Positions 36,060 to 46,868 of a stretch of DNA of 64,000 bases are shown one piece after another. The DNA lies in NCBI RefSeq assembly GCF_041729705.1, contig NZ_CP103788.1, positions 620,001 to 684,000 of the forward strand, given 5' to 3'. This DNA is from Candidatus Phytoplasma solani (GTDB lineage: Bacteria; Bacillota_I; Bacilli_A; Acholeplasmatales; Acholeplasmataceae). The position numbers and the translations under genes are program-made. Under the pieces are notes generated by a model. That model saw nothing but the letters and a program-made list of their open reading frames with translations, was not told where the DNA came from and made no database searches. How positions within the stretch are numbered: the stretch's first letter is position 1; each line of letters opens with the position of its first letter.

Positions 36060-37796
36060 TTATACCTCATTTAGTTGCCTTTGTAAGTCGATCGGTAAAC
36101 GCAATTCGCTTTTTGGAGAAAGACTATTTTCTAAAATTTTTGGACCTGGAGCCATATTTTGTCTTTTAAATTGGCTTTGGTGAAATAATTTTAAACATGT
36201 CTCTACTAGTTTTTGACTTTTTGATAATTCAAAATGAAAAGCTTTTTGCAATAACCAAGCGATTTTGTGCGGCTCAAAGCCGTTTTTGATATGATGCAAG
36301 AGAATAAAATCTTCAATAATCTTTTGTTCTGTCAGCAAATTTTGGGCTTTATCTATATATATTTCCTTTAACAATGGGTAATTGAACCAAAAATCTTGAG
36401 CTAAGTGATACATGCTTAATTCCTTAATTAAGACGTTCGGCAAGCCAGAAACTACATTATAAACATAATCGTAATGATTGCGAGTGCTAGTTTTTCCCAA
36501 GGCAAGTTCTGAAAAATTATCACTTTCTAATAATAAGACTTTTTGTTGTTTTTGGTCGTTTGGAAAACTATTTTCATAAATATTTTTGATGCCATATTCT
36601 TGCAAAAAATCTTTTAACAGTTGATAATGATTTAGGTTAGTAAATGCTTGTGGTTTTAAAATAATTATTAAATCTTGCAACGATTTTTGCAAAAGAGCTA
36701 AACTCTGACAAACAACTTTCAAACTTAAAAAGTTATTCAGACTTTCATTCATCTCTAACACTATTTTGAAATCGCAATTATTTAATTTGGTTTTCAAAGC
36801 CAAAGTTTGAATTTCGTTAGCTAATTTTAGTTGATACGATAACCTTTCGTTGTTGATAAAAGGTGTTTGACTGATGGGTCTTTCAAAATCGTAATCATCG
36901 TTTTCTTGGATCTGAAAAAAAGCTTTTAAAAAAGGGAAATTTTGTCCAATTCTTTGATCGCCATAAGTAGTATCAATCCTTCTTTGGTATTTGATCAAAT
37001 CAAGATCAACATCAACTACTAAACTGGTTTTTTGGTTAAATAAATCAAGTTCACCAATCATCTGTCCAGTCACAGCTGCCATTTTGTGATTGGAAAATAA
37101 ATTTGCTTCCGAAATTTCAGTAATCCCACTCGAAGTGTAAAAATAACCACCGATTTGTTTGCGAGAATGATCTAAAACAGCGATTCGTCGGGGCACAACT
37201 TTGCCTATATGCTCAGTCGATGAAGAAAGGTTAAAGATTAGATGAGCCCCGTTTAAAGTTAGTAAGTCGCTCGGAGAAAAAACAGTCCATAAATCTTGGC
37301 AAATCTCAACGCCAAAAATAACGTCATATTTGTAATTGATAAATAAAATATCACCAAAAGGCACTATTTGATCCAAAATGGTAATTTCTTGCGATTCACA
37401 GGTTTTACCTGATTGAAACCATCTTTTTTCGCTAAATTCTTTATAATTAGGAATAGTTTTTTTCGGCACTATTCCTAAAATTTTATCTTTTTGAATGATG
37501 ACTGCCACATTAAATAAAACTTCATGCAAGGCTAAAGGCATTCCTACAATAAAAACCCCCGCAAAGGTGTTATTTTTCAAAAGCCAAGCTAGAGCGGATA
37601 AATTTTCTTTTAAGAAGGTTGTTTCAAAAAAAAGATCTGAAGCAGTATAGCTACTTAAACAAAGTTCCGGAAAAACAACGAAACTTGCTTTACTTTTCAT
37701 AAGTACTTCATTGATGCTATAAGCATTTTTTAAAGGGTTGCCCACTGTTAAATTGGGACTTGATAATTGAACTTTAACTGAACCGTTTTTGTACAT
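36060..37796 (-). CDS. nadE: Glutamine-dependent NAD synthetase homologue with degenerate synthetase domain
   Basis: A 578-residue protein. The N-terminal nitrilase-type glutaminase domain keeps its Glu (VVFPELCLSSY), Lys (IPNYKEFSEKRWF) and Cys (GVEICQDLW). In the C-terminal half the family features SELALGK, NVVSGLPNVLIKEL and SQFKRQNMAPGPKI are recognisable, but the ATP-pyrophosphatase loop SGGxDS is gone: the equivalent place reads IVLEMNESLNNFLSLKV. It is also shorter than usual (about 630 to 680). It may be a decaying enzyme or a protein with an altered role. Adjacent to amp and groEL, as in known phytoplasmas. Confidence 0.85.
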   Translation of the reverse strand: MYKNGSVKVQLSSPNLTVGNPLKNAYSINEVLMKSKASFVVFPELCLSSYTASDLFFETTFLKENLSALAWLLKNNTFAGVFIVGMPLALHEVLFNVAVIIQKDKILGIVPKKTIPNYKEFSEKRWFQSGKTCESQEITILDQIVPFGDILFINYKYDVIFGVEICQDLWTVFSPSDLLTLNGAHLIFNLSSSTEHIGKVVPRRIAVLDHSRKQIGGYFYTSSGITEISEANLFSNHKMAAVTGQMIGELDLFNQKTSLVVDVDLDLIKYQRRIDTTYGDQRIGQNFPFLKAFFQIQENDDYDFERPISQTPFINNERLSYQLKLANEIQTLALKTKLNNCDFKIVLEMNESLNNFLSLKVVCQSLALLQKSLQDLIIILKPQAFTNLNHYQLLKDFLQEYGIKNIYENSFPNDQKQQKVLLLESDNFSELALGKTSTRNHYDYVYNVVSGLPNVLIKELSMYHLAQDFWFNYPLLKEIYIDKAQNLLTEQKIIEDFILLHHIKNGFEPHKIAWLLQKAFHFELSKSQKLVETCLKLFHQSQFKRQNMAPGPKILENSLSPKSELRLPIDLQRQLNEV

Positions 37797-38027
37797 TTAT
37801 TTTTTCTAGCTTCCTTAGTTATTTATAAATTAAGCAAGTTGCATTTAACTTGCTAAAATTTTTTATGACTGGTTTTAGTTTTTTTATTGATGAAAAAAAT
37901 AAAACCATTGTATATATTATATATTTTTTTAAGATACTTGGTAAAAAGTTATACCTTATTTTTATATAAAAATAAACTATTTTAAATTAATAATGACTTA
38001 TTTTTAAATAAAAGAACAAGTATAGAC

Positions 38028-38062
38028 GAAAAAAAGCCAGAATTTAATCTAGCTTTTTTTGG
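38028..38062 (-). terminator. Terminator of amp
   Basis: AAAAAGC and GCTTTTTT arms with an inner AGA/TCT pair; the T run is present on the minus strand, 22 bases past the amp stop. Confidence 0.7.
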
Positions 38063-38083
38063 AAATATTATATAAACAAAAAA

Positions 38084-38563
38084 TTATTGTCTTCTTTTTT
38101 TAATAACAAAGAAAGCAACTCCAGCTACAACTAAAACACCAGCTACAACGTAAAGAACGATAAAAAGAGTTGATGTCCAGAATGAACCTTTTTCAGCTTC
38201 TTTTTCGGCTTTTTCTGTATCATTAAGATCTCTGCGTTTAACTTTAATTTCACCAGCTTTAAATTGTCCGCCATCTTTAGATTTAAGAGTTATCTCTCTT
38301 TTATCGGTGCTTAATACAGCATCAAAATCCTTTTCTGTAACATCTTTTAATGCTTCAATTTTTTTCAAAGCTTTTACAAGTTCACTTTGATTTTGATTTG
38401 TTACATCATCTGTGCTGATAGCAACTTCTTTTGTGTCTGTTCCTGTTGGTAAATCTTTACCTCCGAAAGCAGCAAAAGCTGAAGTCGCAGCAAACAAACT
38501 AACAAAAGCAACAACAAATAAAGTAGTTAATTTAGTAACTAAAGATTTTTTTGTGTTTTGCAT
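38084..38563 (-). CDS. amp: Antigenic membrane protein Amp (immunodominant surface protein)
   Basis: A 159-residue surface protein. It has a Sec signal peptide (KKSLVTKLTTLFVVAFVSLF, cleavage near TSAFA-A at about residue 32), an extracellular middle part rich in Lys/Asp, one transmembrane segment at about 130-152 (TLFIVLYVVAGVLVVAGVAF) and the cytosolic tail KKRRQ. This is the phytoplasma Amp layout, and the nadE-amp-groEL order agrees. In aster-yellows strains Amp is known to bind insect actin and related proteins and to be about 230 residues; this one is much shorter. An AAAGGA site precedes the ATG. Confidence 0.88.
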   Translation of the reverse strand: MQNTKKSLVTKLTTLFVVAFVSLFAATSAFAAFGGKDLPTGTDTKEVAISTDDVTNQNQSELVKALKKIEALKDVTEKDFDAVLSTDKREITLKSKDGGQFKAGEIKVKRRDLNDTEKAEKEAEKGSFWTSTLFIVLYVVAGVLVVAGVAFFVIKKRRQ

Positions 38564-38704
38564 TTTTATTTCCTTTCTATATATCTTTTGATTAGTGTCT
38601 TGGTGTGTTTAAAGAATAATAAATAACTTAAAACATCCAAAACCTACTATTATTCTAACATATTATTAAAAGAAAAAAGAAAAAAAGAAGAAAAGAAAAA
38701 AACT

Positions 38705-40315
<1,611 letters not shown>

Positions 40316-40337
40316 TTACTCCTTATAATTTTTTGTT

Positions 40338-40604
40338 TTATCTGATTTTGGCTAAAATATCTTTGACCGGAACAATTAAAAACTCTTGTCCTCCTAAAGT
40401 GATTTTGCTACCAGAATAACTTTTATAAACCACTTCGTCATCTTTTTTTAGTCCTTCAACTTTAGAGCCGATTTCGATGATAATACCGATCGAAGATTTT
40501 TCTTTTTCAGCTAAAGCTAAAAGAATACCGCTTTGAGTAGTTGTTTCTTCCATCTTTAATTTTAAAACAACGTTATCATGTAAAGGGATAATGTTTTTTT
40601 GCAT
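40338..40604 (-). CDS. groES: Co-chaperonin GroES
   Basis: An 88-residue co-chaperonin. PLHDNVVLKLKMEETTTQSG begins the protein, the mobile loop follows, and EFLIVPVKDILAKIR ends it. AAAGGAG lies upstream on the minus strand, then CIRCE and a good sigma-70 type promoter. Confidence 0.96.
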   Translation of the reverse strand: MQKNIIPLHDNVVLKLKMEETTTQSGILLALAEKEKSSIGIIIEIGSKVEGLKKDDEVVYKSYSGSKITLGGQEFLIVPVKDILAKIR

Positions 40605-40663
40605 TTAAAATTCTCCTTTTTAGAATTAAAATTTTATTAAGTAAAAGCAAGTCAAAAATAACT

Positions 40664-40690
40664 TTGGCACTTAAATTAAGATAGTGCCAA
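40664..40690 (-). promoter_or_regulatory. CIRCE operator upstream of groES
   Basis: TTGGCACTT, nine bases, TAGTGCCAA: a 9-9-9 inverted repeat with one mismatch, matching the HrcA operator TTAGCACTC-N9-GAGTGCTAA in layout. hrcA is present in this window at 57 kb. Confidence 0.85.
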
Positions 40691-40699
40691 ATCAATTCT

Positions 40700-40729
40700 A
40701 TTATAACTTAATATAGCTATATTTGTCAA
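40700..40729 (-). promoter_or_regulatory. groESL promoter
   Basis: On the minus strand TTGACA (40729-40724), an 18-base spacer and TATAAT (40705-40700), just upstream of CIRCE. Confidence 0.8.
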
Positions 40730-40898
40730 GCATTTGAAATCCACAATTAAGGCAGCTTGGGCATGTGTTTAAATGTATTTAAATTGAGGTGTTGTTAGAT
40801 TGTTATTAGTTTTTGGAATGTTTTGCTCCGTTTTTACAAATATATAAAAATCACTTGCAAAAAAGTGCAATATTTATAATTTTAATAATAAATAGTTC

Positions 40899-41297
40899 AA
40901 TTGTCTAAAAAAACGAAACAGCGCACTTTTTTACGCATTTTTTTCAAAAAACATCATAATTGCGTAAAAAAATAATTTTAATTTCATTTCCTTGGCACTT
41001 TTTTCACTTTTTTTACCTAACTATATAGTGTAAAGATAAAATATTTAAAAAAAATATCATTTTCTTTCATTTTGTTGACGAGTTTTTCACTTTTTTTACC
41101 TAACTATATAGTGTAAAGATAAAATATTTAAAAAAATATTTTTTGAAACTAAAGAATTATGAAAAAAAGTTTAGACACTTTTTATTTGTAATTTTAATAA
41201 TTTGTTTGTTTGAAAAGATATGAAATTATTACCTTTTTTTTAGTCTTAAAGAACAATTTTAAAATAAAAAATTGTCTAAAAAAACGAAACAGCGCAC
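40899..41297. repeat. Intergenic repeats with inverted repeat
   Basis: A 28-base unit ending AACGAAACAGCGCAC occurs at 40899-40926 and again at 41270-41297. Between them a segment of about 56 bases containing ACCTAACTATATAGTG is directly repeated at 41000-41056 and 41093-41148. The first unit is followed by a perfect 11-base stem TTTTTTACGCA / TGCGTAAAAAA (40927-40971). No gene is seen here. Possible small RNA, recombination site or replication-related repeat; nothing decides between these. Confidence 0.6.
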
Positions 41298-41318
41298 CCC
41301 TTTTTTGGATATTTTTAT

Positions 41319-41512
41319 TTATTCTTGGTTTAATTGGTTTTTTAATACTTCTATTTTAGTTTTTATTGTTTTTGCCTTGATTTTGACTTTTTGTGCCTCG
41401 AATTTATATTCTTCCGCCCAACGTGCGAATTTTTTCGAATAATTTATGTTTTCGCGCTCCTTGGCTGTAAGGATTTGCAAATTTTTTCTAATTCTTCAAT
41501 TTGATTTTTCAT
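41319..41512 (-). pseudogene. Frameshifted short coiled-coil protein
   Basis: An ATG with a GAAAGGAG site opens MKNQIEELEKICKSLQP; after a one-base shift the frame continues TAKERENINYSKKFARWAEE and ends KNQLNQE. In one frame this would be a Lys/Glu-rich coiled-coil protein of about 64 residues, of the kind found in phytoplasma mobile units. The frameshift may be real or a sequencing error. A large terminator hairpin lies just upstream. Confidence 0.6.
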
Positions 41513-41546
41513 TATTTTTTTCTCCTTTCCACAGTTTAGAAAACAA

Positions 41547-41600
41547 AAAAAGCTAAACTGTTTATTTTAATTTAATAAACAATTTAGCTTGTTTTTTTGT
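41547..41600. terminator. Strong bidirectional terminator hairpin
   Basis: A 17-base stem AAGCTAAACTGTTTATT / AATAAACAATTTAGCTT with one mismatch and T runs on both strands. Confidence 0.8.
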
Positions 41601-42174
41601 GGATTTATTTTTTGTTTTTAGGTGGTTTCGTTTTTTGGTCCGGTGGGGATTAAAGAACAAATTATTATCGTAAGCATTTCGACTATAACTTTAACCGTTT
41701 ATAAGTTTTAATTTGGCGGCTGGCAAGCAGAAAAGCATTGCTGCTAAATATTTTGATTCAAGCAACTAGGATAACTATTGCTTTTTTGCGTAAAGAAAGT
41801 AAAAACCTAAATTAAATAACATTAAATATAATTTTAAACTAAACTAATTTATCATTAATCAATGATGTTAGAATTATTGATACTACCAACAAAAAAAGAA
41901 GCATTAAATACTTGCACAAAAACTAAAACTCAAGCCATTTTTATTCTACAAACAAAAAGTTCAAACTCCCACCTAAGCGACTGTAGATAAACTGATTTAT
42001 GGGTATTAAATTGTATTTGAAAAAAAAGGCACTATGATTTCAATTATTAATTCTCCTAAAATAAGAAACGAAAAAATTACTTTTATTACCGCAAAAAAAC
42101 TAAAAACTTTCACAATATACAATCAAGTGAAACAAAAAAAACTAATTTAAGATATTTTTGTGTCCATCAAAAAA
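41601..42174. other. Non-coding region, no gene recognised
   Basis: About 570 bases between the terminator and the next hairpin. Only short broken frames are seen, with no repeat or RNA gene that I could identify. Confidence 0.4.
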
Positions 42175-42206
42175 TTAAGGCTATCTACAAAGATAGTCTT
42201 TTTTAA
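42175..42206 (+). terminator. Hairpin terminator
   Basis: AAGGCTATCT / AGATAGTCTT stem with an ACAA loop followed by TTTTTT. No intact gene precedes it, so it may mark the end of a lost gene. Confidence 0.7.
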
Positions 42207-42321
42207 CTCTTGTAGTTGAAAAAAATTACTTTTATTAATTATCCAAGTATTATCGGGAGAAAAAAATTATATAATTAAATTGTAATAGTAACTATTACAA
42301 ATAACACCTTGAAAGAACTAA

Positions 42322-43020
42322 ATGACTAACAAAAAATACTTTTTTTACTTTAAATTAATTTTAATGATTCTTTTGGTTTTGATAACTTGGTCTTTGTTTT
42401 GGTGGGTCAATGCACCAATTTATCAATTAGAAAATAAAACTAGCAATCCTACTGCCTTAGAACGCGAAAAAGCCAAAAAAAAATTAAACACAAAACTTCG
42501 CACCATCCACCTAGAATTGACCGCAAAAGAAAATAGCACCCAGATTATCAATGATTACATCATCTTTGATGTTTTTCCACGAGGAGCAAAAATAAAACAA
42601 AATTATCTTTCTAACGGCTCTCGAGCGGAGATCAAAAGAGAAGGCAACCGACAATATGTTTATAATAACGACGGAAAAGTCACCTCTTTACAATATTATA
42701 ATCCAGATGGAACTAACGCTAATCAGTGTCATTTAATTTATAATTATGCCGGCCAAATTATTGACAAAAAATGTTATCAATCTGATGGAATCCAAGCCAG
42801 AAGTTATAAATATACATATAACTTATTAGGACAAATCATGGTTAAACAAGAAAACAACCCTCAAAATAGTAATAATTTTAAATATAACTATAGTTACAAC
42901 GAATTAGGTCAATTAACCCACGTGCAACAATATTGGCCTGATGGGGTGACAGGGATTAAAACCCTTTACGATTACCAACTCGATGATGATGATAAGTTTT
43001 TCTTCTTCTTTAATTTCTAA
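42322..43020 (+). CDS. Membrane-anchored YD-repeat-like protein, 3'-truncated
   Basis: A 232-residue protein with an N-terminal membrane anchor (YFKLILMILLVLITWSLFWW). From about residue 110 it has tandem units of the type YNPDGTNANQ, YQSDGIQARSYKYTYNLLGQ and YSYNELGQLTHVQQYWPDG, similar to YD/Rhs wall-type repeats. The end DDDDKFFFFFNF is not protein-like and coincides with a junction near 42990 into an unrelated gene on the other strand, so the true C-terminus is missing. The function is unknown; a secreted or surface role is likely from the anchor. The TTGAAAG stretch before the ATG is a weak ribosome-binding site. Confidence 0.65.
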   Translation: MTNKKYFFYFKLILMILLVLITWSLFWWVNAPIYQLENKTSNPTALEREKAKKKLNTKLRTIHLELTAKENSTQIINDYIIFDVFPRGAKIKQNYLSNGSRAEIKREGNRQYVYNNDGKVTSLQYYNPDGTNANQCHLIYNYAGQIIDKKCYQSDGIQARSYKYTYNLLGQIMVKQENNPQNSNNFKYNYSYNELGQLTHVQQYWPDGVTGIKTLYDYQLDDDDKFFFFFNF

Positions 43021-43919
43021 ATCTGCTTTTTGTTTGTTTGGGTTATGTGTTTCATTGGGTTTGTTGGTTGGTTTTAGCAAAGTAGTGTCAGTTTCTTCTG
43101 GTTTGGGGGCTAGGGTGCCGTTTGTAGTTGGTGTATGTGGTGTTTGTGGCTGGGTTGTTTGTGGGGTTTTTGGAATTTTAATCATAGCTAAATTATTTTG
43201 ATGAATTGTTTCTAAATGATTTAAAGATTCTTCATGTTTTTGGATTTTGGCGCGTTTGGTGGAGATTTCTTCTTGTACTTTTGTTTTGATATTGTAGACG
43301 AACTCTTGCCACAATGGGTAAGTTTTTCTAACAAAAGATTGATAGTCAACGCGTTCACCAAGGTCTTCAAAATCCCAATAACCTTGTTTTTTTATTTGTG
43401 CGTTCTTTTTTTCGATTGGCAAATTGAAGTATTCATAAACACTAAATTCACGTCCTTGTAATTTTTCATCGACGCGGATTGAAATTTCTTGGGTTAAAAA
43501 AGTTGTTTTTTTCGCTAAATATTCTTCCATTTTGGCTTCAAGAATAGAATCGAATTTAGGGGTTACGCATGCGTGGATCGTTAAATATATTTATTTCAAT
43601 AATAGGTTGTGTTTCTTTAATAAATTTTAAAACAAAATCACATTCTTGAATATATTTTTCTTTAGATTTAATTTCTTTTTCTAAATCTGTTTTTAATTTT
43701 AATTTAAAATTTCTACTTTCGTTGTATGTTTTAGTTAATTCATCAATTGCTTTTTGATTTGAGGTTTTTTTGGTGTCAGTTGTCGATGATGGGGTTGATT
43801 CGGTTTCTGGTTTTGGTGCTTTGTGCATCCAAAAATAAAAACCAATGCCACCACTAATTATTAAAATTAATAAAATTATAATGATTGGTGCTGAACTTTT
43901 TTTGTTATTAATTTTTTAA
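42985..43919 (-). pseudogene. Frameshifted and truncated membrane-anchored hypothetical protein
   Basis: Two adjacent frames belong to one gene. The upstream part (43919 to 43556) has a membrane anchor (SAPIIIILLILIISGGIGFY) and a Lys/Glu-rich stalk and runs to NDPRMRNP; the downstream part begins PKFDSILEAKMEEYLAKKTT and ends in a Pro/Thr-rich tail. An extra C in the CCCC run near 43560 explains the shift. No ATG is in place: the frame begins around ATA or ATT after promoter repeat A. The 3' end is replaced by antisense of the YD-repeat gene. The family resembles phytoplasma mobile-unit membrane proteins but is otherwise unknown. Confidence 0.65.
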
Positions 43920-43944
43920 TTCTCTTTTTTTTAATTATATTGTT

Positions 43945-44030
43945 ATTATACCTCAAAAAAACAAGTTTAACGCTTACCAAAAATTTATTTCATAAGGTTT
44001 TTACTTGTTTTTTATTATATTTTTTTGTTT
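43945..44030 (-). promoter_or_regulatory. Dispersed promoter-like repeat, copy A
   Basis: Minus strand: AACAAGT arm, GGTAAGCGTTAAACTTG, then seven T, GAGG and TATAAT. Close to copy B at 47.07 kb and in the same orientation; reads into the frameshifted gene below it. The spacer from TTGTTT to TATAAT is only 8 bases. Confidence 0.6.
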
Positions 44031-44191
44031 TCAAAATTATTAATAAATTAAAAATGTTGGCAATTAATATTTTTTTATGTTTATAAAAAATCATTTTTAA
44101 ATATTTTTTATTAATTTAAAATATCTTTTTGTTAATTTTTTTCTTAAAGAATAACTACAAGAGAAAAAAGTACCAAAGATGCCTAAATATC

Positions 44192-44775
44192 GCGCTATCT
44201 AACCAATAGCCAGCGCTGATAAACGCTAAATGGATATGGTCGGTCAATTATTCGAAAGAATAACAAATTACAGCAACCCATGAAAGCGAATTAAGACCCC
44301 CGTTAGTAGTGAAAGTTCAAGACGAAATGAAACTAAACTGTCCCATGGATAAACCTGAAATGGACTAAGAAAAGAAAGCAAATGTAATTATGAAATCTAG
44401 GACGCAAACTAATGAAATTGTGCAGTCCAAACCACCTTTATAAGATTAAAGAAGTCATTGAAAACCTTCGACAAAAAAACAGAATAGAAACAGATGCAAG
44501 TTCCTCAACAAATGCAGACTGACTGAAAAAAAATATGAAGTAAGTAAAATAGACCTACTGACAGGCTACAAAATAAAAAACTACAGTTTGGGAGATGAAA
44601 CAAAGTAATTCCAATAACCCTAAGAACCTCAAAAATTTAATGTTGATAGATGAAAATCTGCGTAGTTCGCGAAAAGCGTAATGCTTGGAAATCTTACTCG
44701 CACGAATTTGAGCGGGGAGGTGAATTGTAGTATAGACATATGGCTTATATAAGTCTAATTATTGAGGTTGCAATT
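44192..44775 (+). mobile_element. ORF-less degraded group II intron
   Basis: Starts GCGCTATCTAACCAATAGCC, which matches the 5' end of intron 1, after the shared flank CCTAAATATC. It continues with the domain I pattern and ends with a domain V-like segment (GCGTAATGCTTGGAAA, then GAGCGGGGAGGTGAATTG) and a domain VI-like TAGAC / GTCTA stem. The whole reverse transcriptase gene is missing. It is therefore a non-autonomous or dead intron that might still use a protein made by the intact copies. Confidence 0.75.
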
Positions 44776-44943
44776 AATCTATATACACACTTCAAAAGAC
44801 AGAGAATAGCACGTTATTTAATCAATAACCAAAACCATTAAGGTGCAATTAATCTATCTGTTATAAACTGTGATTTATTTAGATTTACCTGTTATCTTCT
44901 TCTTTTTTCTTTTATTATTATTTAGATTATTTTTGGATGAACA

Positions 44944-46836
44944 TTATATAAAAGTATAAAAAAACTCAAAACCTAAATGATTCATTTTTTTTAATACATC
45001 ATTTAAAATAATCTTAGAAAAAATAGGTAATTCGGTTTTTGTTTTAATTATTTGATATACAGTTTTTATTTTTATTCTTTCGTTTTTATTTATACATTCT
45101 ATTATTTGTTGTCCTATGTTTTCTTCACAAATTTTTAATATTTTGCTTTTTATATTTTCTTTGTAATCTTCATATCTATCACATAAAATGTTTATAAAAA
45201 TTTGTCCTTGATTAAAAAGATGCGAAAGAGAACTTGAACCATGAAATTTTTTAACATGATGTAAAATAATTTCGTCTAGGTTTTCATTTTCAGAATAATA
45301 TTGCAATATATCACAAAGTTCAAATGTAGAATTATCTTCGTCTTTAAACTTGATACATTTTCGATCGAATAAAAAATAATTTTCGCCTTTTTTATCTACA
45401 ACCCATTTATTATAATCTTCTTCACGAACTGCTTTTTTTTCATTTTTAAATGTTTGAAAACTAGGAAGTAAATATTTTTTATTTTTTTCATCTGTTGCAT
45501 TCGCATCTAAAAAATGGTTTTTAATCTGTTTATCTATTTGTTCTAAACTATTACTATGCAAATACCATTTTCCTTCGTATAAAGAGATTATTTTTCCCTC
45601 ATTCACAAAACAAAAATTCAAACATTTATAAAAAGTATAATCGTTTTCAACGTTTGTTTCTTTTTTAATAACTAATTTATATTTTTTTTTCAAAAAATCT
45701 AAAATGTTGTCCTTCAAATTTGAGTCACCTCCTTTTTCCTCACATTCATCAAATTTTTGAATCAACATTTCTATTAATTTATCATTTTCGTTATTTTCCT
45801 CTTCATTAATAACTAATTCTTTTATTTCTTCCTTAAAATGTGAAAAAAAAGTAGATAATATTTTATCTAAATTATCTAAATTAACTTCCTCCACTATTTT
45901 ATTTTTATTATATCGCAATTCTATAGCATATTCATCGTTATATTCGATAAAATCAGGAATAACAATAGCTAATTCATCGATTTCATTGTTTGATTCTTCT
46001 GAGCCACTTTTGTTATTATATTCTTTAATTTTTTTAATCAACATTTTTATTAATTTATTATCATAAAAATCAATTTTATCTTTTTTCACCTCAGATATAC
46101 CACAAATTTTTTTGAATTCTTCTTTTTCTTTTCTTTTCAAATGTATTTGCCAAATATATTTAATTAAAGGAACTAATTGATCTAATTTTTTATCAGAATT
46201 GAATTTAAAACTGTCTTTTCCGCTTACCAAACCTTCCAATTTGTAAGGTTCTTCTTCTTGTATTTCCCCTTTTATTTCTTTTAAACCACTACGAGAATTT
46301 TCTTCATAAGAAACAAATTCGTTTACTTGAATTAATTTGGAAAATTGTTGTTTTTTTTCAAAAACACCTTCAGTATTTTTAAAAGAAAAATAATTTACTT
46401 CTTTAATCTTATTAGGGTCAACTATTTTTTTAACCATTACTATACCGAAATTTTTTGTTAAAATGTCTTTTTTTAAATCATTAAACCCTCTGCCAAAAGT
46501 TATTGCAAATAAAAACTTTTTTTTATTTATTTTTCCTTCTACAAAAACAATAGCGCTTTCATATATTAAACAGCATTTACATTCTTTTTTGTTATTTTCT
46601 TCTCTTTGTTTTTTTGTTGTTACAAAATAATCGTACCATTTAGTAAATGATTTCTTTTTGCAATCTCGTTTTTTGAAAAAAATAAAAATATTTTTTGAAG
46701 AAGTTTTATCTGTTGCACAGTTATATTGATCTTGAACTTCCTTTTTCAAATATTGCTTTTTATCCTTTTTATCCTCCTCTGGTTTAATCAAAAAAACATT
46801 AAAAGAATATTTTTTTTCTTTTGATTTTTTGTCCAA
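44944..46836 (-). CDS. DUF6119-like (TIGR04141-like) accessory protein
   Basis: A 630-residue Lys/Glu-rich soluble protein. Its middle-to-end signature FLFDRKCIKF, ELCDIL, and LHHVKKFHGSSSLSHLFNQG matches my memory of the sporadically distributed TIGR04141/DUF6119 family; the N-terminal region with FAITFGRGFNDLKKDILTKN and SRSGLKEIKGE also fits. The biochemical role is not known to me. The patchy distribution of the family and its setting here (promoter repeats on both sides, intron relic beside it) suggest a laterally acquired cassette, perhaps a defence gene. No membrane segment or signal peptide is present. A search with the family profile would confirm or reject the call. Confidence 0.6.
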   Translation of the reverse strand: MDKKSKEKKYSFNVFLIKPEEDKKDKKQYLKKEVQDQYNCATDKTSSKNIFIFFKKRDCKKKSFTKWYDYFVTTKKQREENNKKECKCCLIYESAIVFVEGKINKKKFLFAITFGRGFNDLKKDILTKNFGIVMVKKIVDPNKIKEVNYFSFKNTEGVFEKKQQFSKLIQVNEFVSYEENSRSGLKEIKGEIQEEEPYKLEGLVSGKDSFKFNSDKKLDQLVPLIKYIWQIHLKRKEKEEFKKICGISEVKKDKIDFYDNKLIKMLIKKIKEYNNKSGSEESNNEIDELAIVIPDFIEYNDEYAIELRYNKNKIVEEVNLDNLDKILSTFFSHFKEEIKELVINEEENNENDKLIEMLIQKFDECEEKGGDSNLKDNILDFLKKKYKLVIKKETNVENDYTFYKCLNFCFVNEGKIISLYEGKWYLHSNSLEQIDKQIKNHFLDANATDEKNKKYLLPSFQTFKNEKKAVREEDYNKWVVDKKGENYFLFDRKCIKFKDEDNSTFELCDILQYYSENENLDEIILHHVKKFHGSSSLSHLFNQGQIFINILCDRYEDYKENIKSKILKICEENIGQQIIECINKNERIKIKTVYQIIKTKTELPIFSKIILNDVLKKMNHLGFEFFYTFI

Positions 46837-46868
46837 TATTCCAAATCCTAACCTTTATTTTATTATAG

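Noticed and set aside
40895-41300. CRISPR array
   Set aside because: Only two copies of each unit, unequal spacing, A/T-rich spacers and no cas genes.
42322-43020. Complete Rhs/YD toxin
   Set aside because: Too short, no RHS core or toxin domain, and the end is a recombination junction.
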